12,994 nt of DNA from positions 1 to 12,994 of the forward strand of contig JASJBY010000128.1 in the NCBI GenBank assembly GCA_030066245.1. Reading direction: 5' to 3'. A program made the translations under genes and the position numbers. This stretch comes from Gammaproteobacteria bacterium (GTDB taxonomy: Bacteria; Pseudomonadota; Gammaproteobacteria; JAABTG01). Below are positions 12,871-12,994 of the stretch, one piece after another. The notes beneath the pieces were generated by a model. That model was not told the origin of the DNA, searched no databases, and saw only the letters and a program-made list of their open reading frames with translations. Numbering within the stretch: position 1 is the first letter of the stretch; each line of letters opens with the position of its first letter.

Positions 12871-12994
12871 GCATTGGTGTTCGGTTAGGGCCGTACCGGC
12901 ATGAGTGGCCGGGACCGTCGGCCGCAGGGATAGCGGCCGTCGAGCCTACAGGGAGGTATTCACGGCGTGTCCCGGCGGCTCGTGCCGGTACGGC
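12871..12994 (+). repeat. Structured dispersed repeat, copy 2 (long form, cut by window end)
   Basis: This copy matches 7313-7408 in the same orientation but carries 28 additional nucleotides at 12913-12940 that include a side hairpin, CGGCCGC-AGGGATA-GCGGCCG (12919-12939). Outer arms GCCGTACCGGCA (12890-12901) and TGCCGGTACGGC (12983-12994) are complementary, an inner stem CGAGCC (12941-12946) pairs with GGCTCG (12977-12982), and GGGA (12951-12954) pairs with TCCC (12970-12973). The result is a three-way-junction-like fold around the conserved loop core TTCAC-N-GCGTGTC. It begins 66 bp after the 137-residue protein gene. The right end probably continues past the window. Confidence 0.75.

Overview
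The window looks like chromosomal DNA of a GC-rich gammaproteobacterium. The FUSC/DUF1656/HlyD efflux set, the DUF938 methyltransferase, the secreted c-type cytochrome and the intergenic stem-loop repeats all point that way. The genus cannot be named from the sequence. There is no phage, no intact insertion sequence, no rRNA or tRNA and no CRISPR array. The accessory character comes from two toxin-antitoxin pairs, one frameshifted gene, one gene relic beside an inverted-repeat element, and a dispersed structured repeat present twice.

Layout, left to right. (1) 1-374 is the 3' end of a DUF938 (SAM-methyltransferase-like) gene. (2) 486-1141 is a FitAB/VapBC-type toxin-antitoxin pair behind a palindromic operator candidate at 436-451. 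(3) 1326-5505 is one co-directional cluster: a FUSC-family (AaeB-like) inner-membrane efflux protein, a ZIP-family metal transporter broken by a 4-bp tandem duplication, a DUF1656 (AaeX-like) small membrane protein and an HlyD/AaeA-like membrane-fusion protein. The usual FUSC-DUF1656-HlyD trio therefore has a metal transporter inserted in it. (4) 5506-6105 is a degenerate interval. It holds a roughly 190-bp element bounded by 17-bp perfect inverted repeats, the C-terminal relic of a glycine-zipper protein, and strong stem-loops between convergent genes. (5) 6106-7057, minus strand, is a two-gene unit for exported proteins: a glycine-zipper protein and an unrecognised 143-residue secreted protein. 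(6) 7058-7461 is intergenic, with an 18-bp perfect palindrome and the first copy of the structured repeat. (7) 7462-9636, minus strand, encodes a 724-residue fusion of a dicarboxylate/amino-acid:cation symporter-like domain with a family-3 periplasmic solute-binding domain, apparently joined by an extra membrane helix.

(8) 10095-10394 is a small exported class I cytochrome c with an excellent Rho-independent terminator. (9) 10483-11256, minus strand, is an SDR oxidoreductase. (10) 11400-12055, minus strand, is a second, unrelated VapBC pair. (11) 12391-12804 is an unrecognised hydrophobic protein of 137 residues. (12) 12871-12994 is the second copy of the structured repeat, cut by the window end.

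The most coherent functional unit is the efflux cluster. A FUSC channel protein works with the HlyD-type fusion protein and the small DUF1656 protein to export small aromatic or organic acids (known for AaeAB; inferred here). The items most deserving follow-up are the symporter/binding-protein fusion, which lacks the usual symporter signature residues, and the two-copy structured repeat, whose second copy carries exactly one additional 28-nt segment containing a hairpin.
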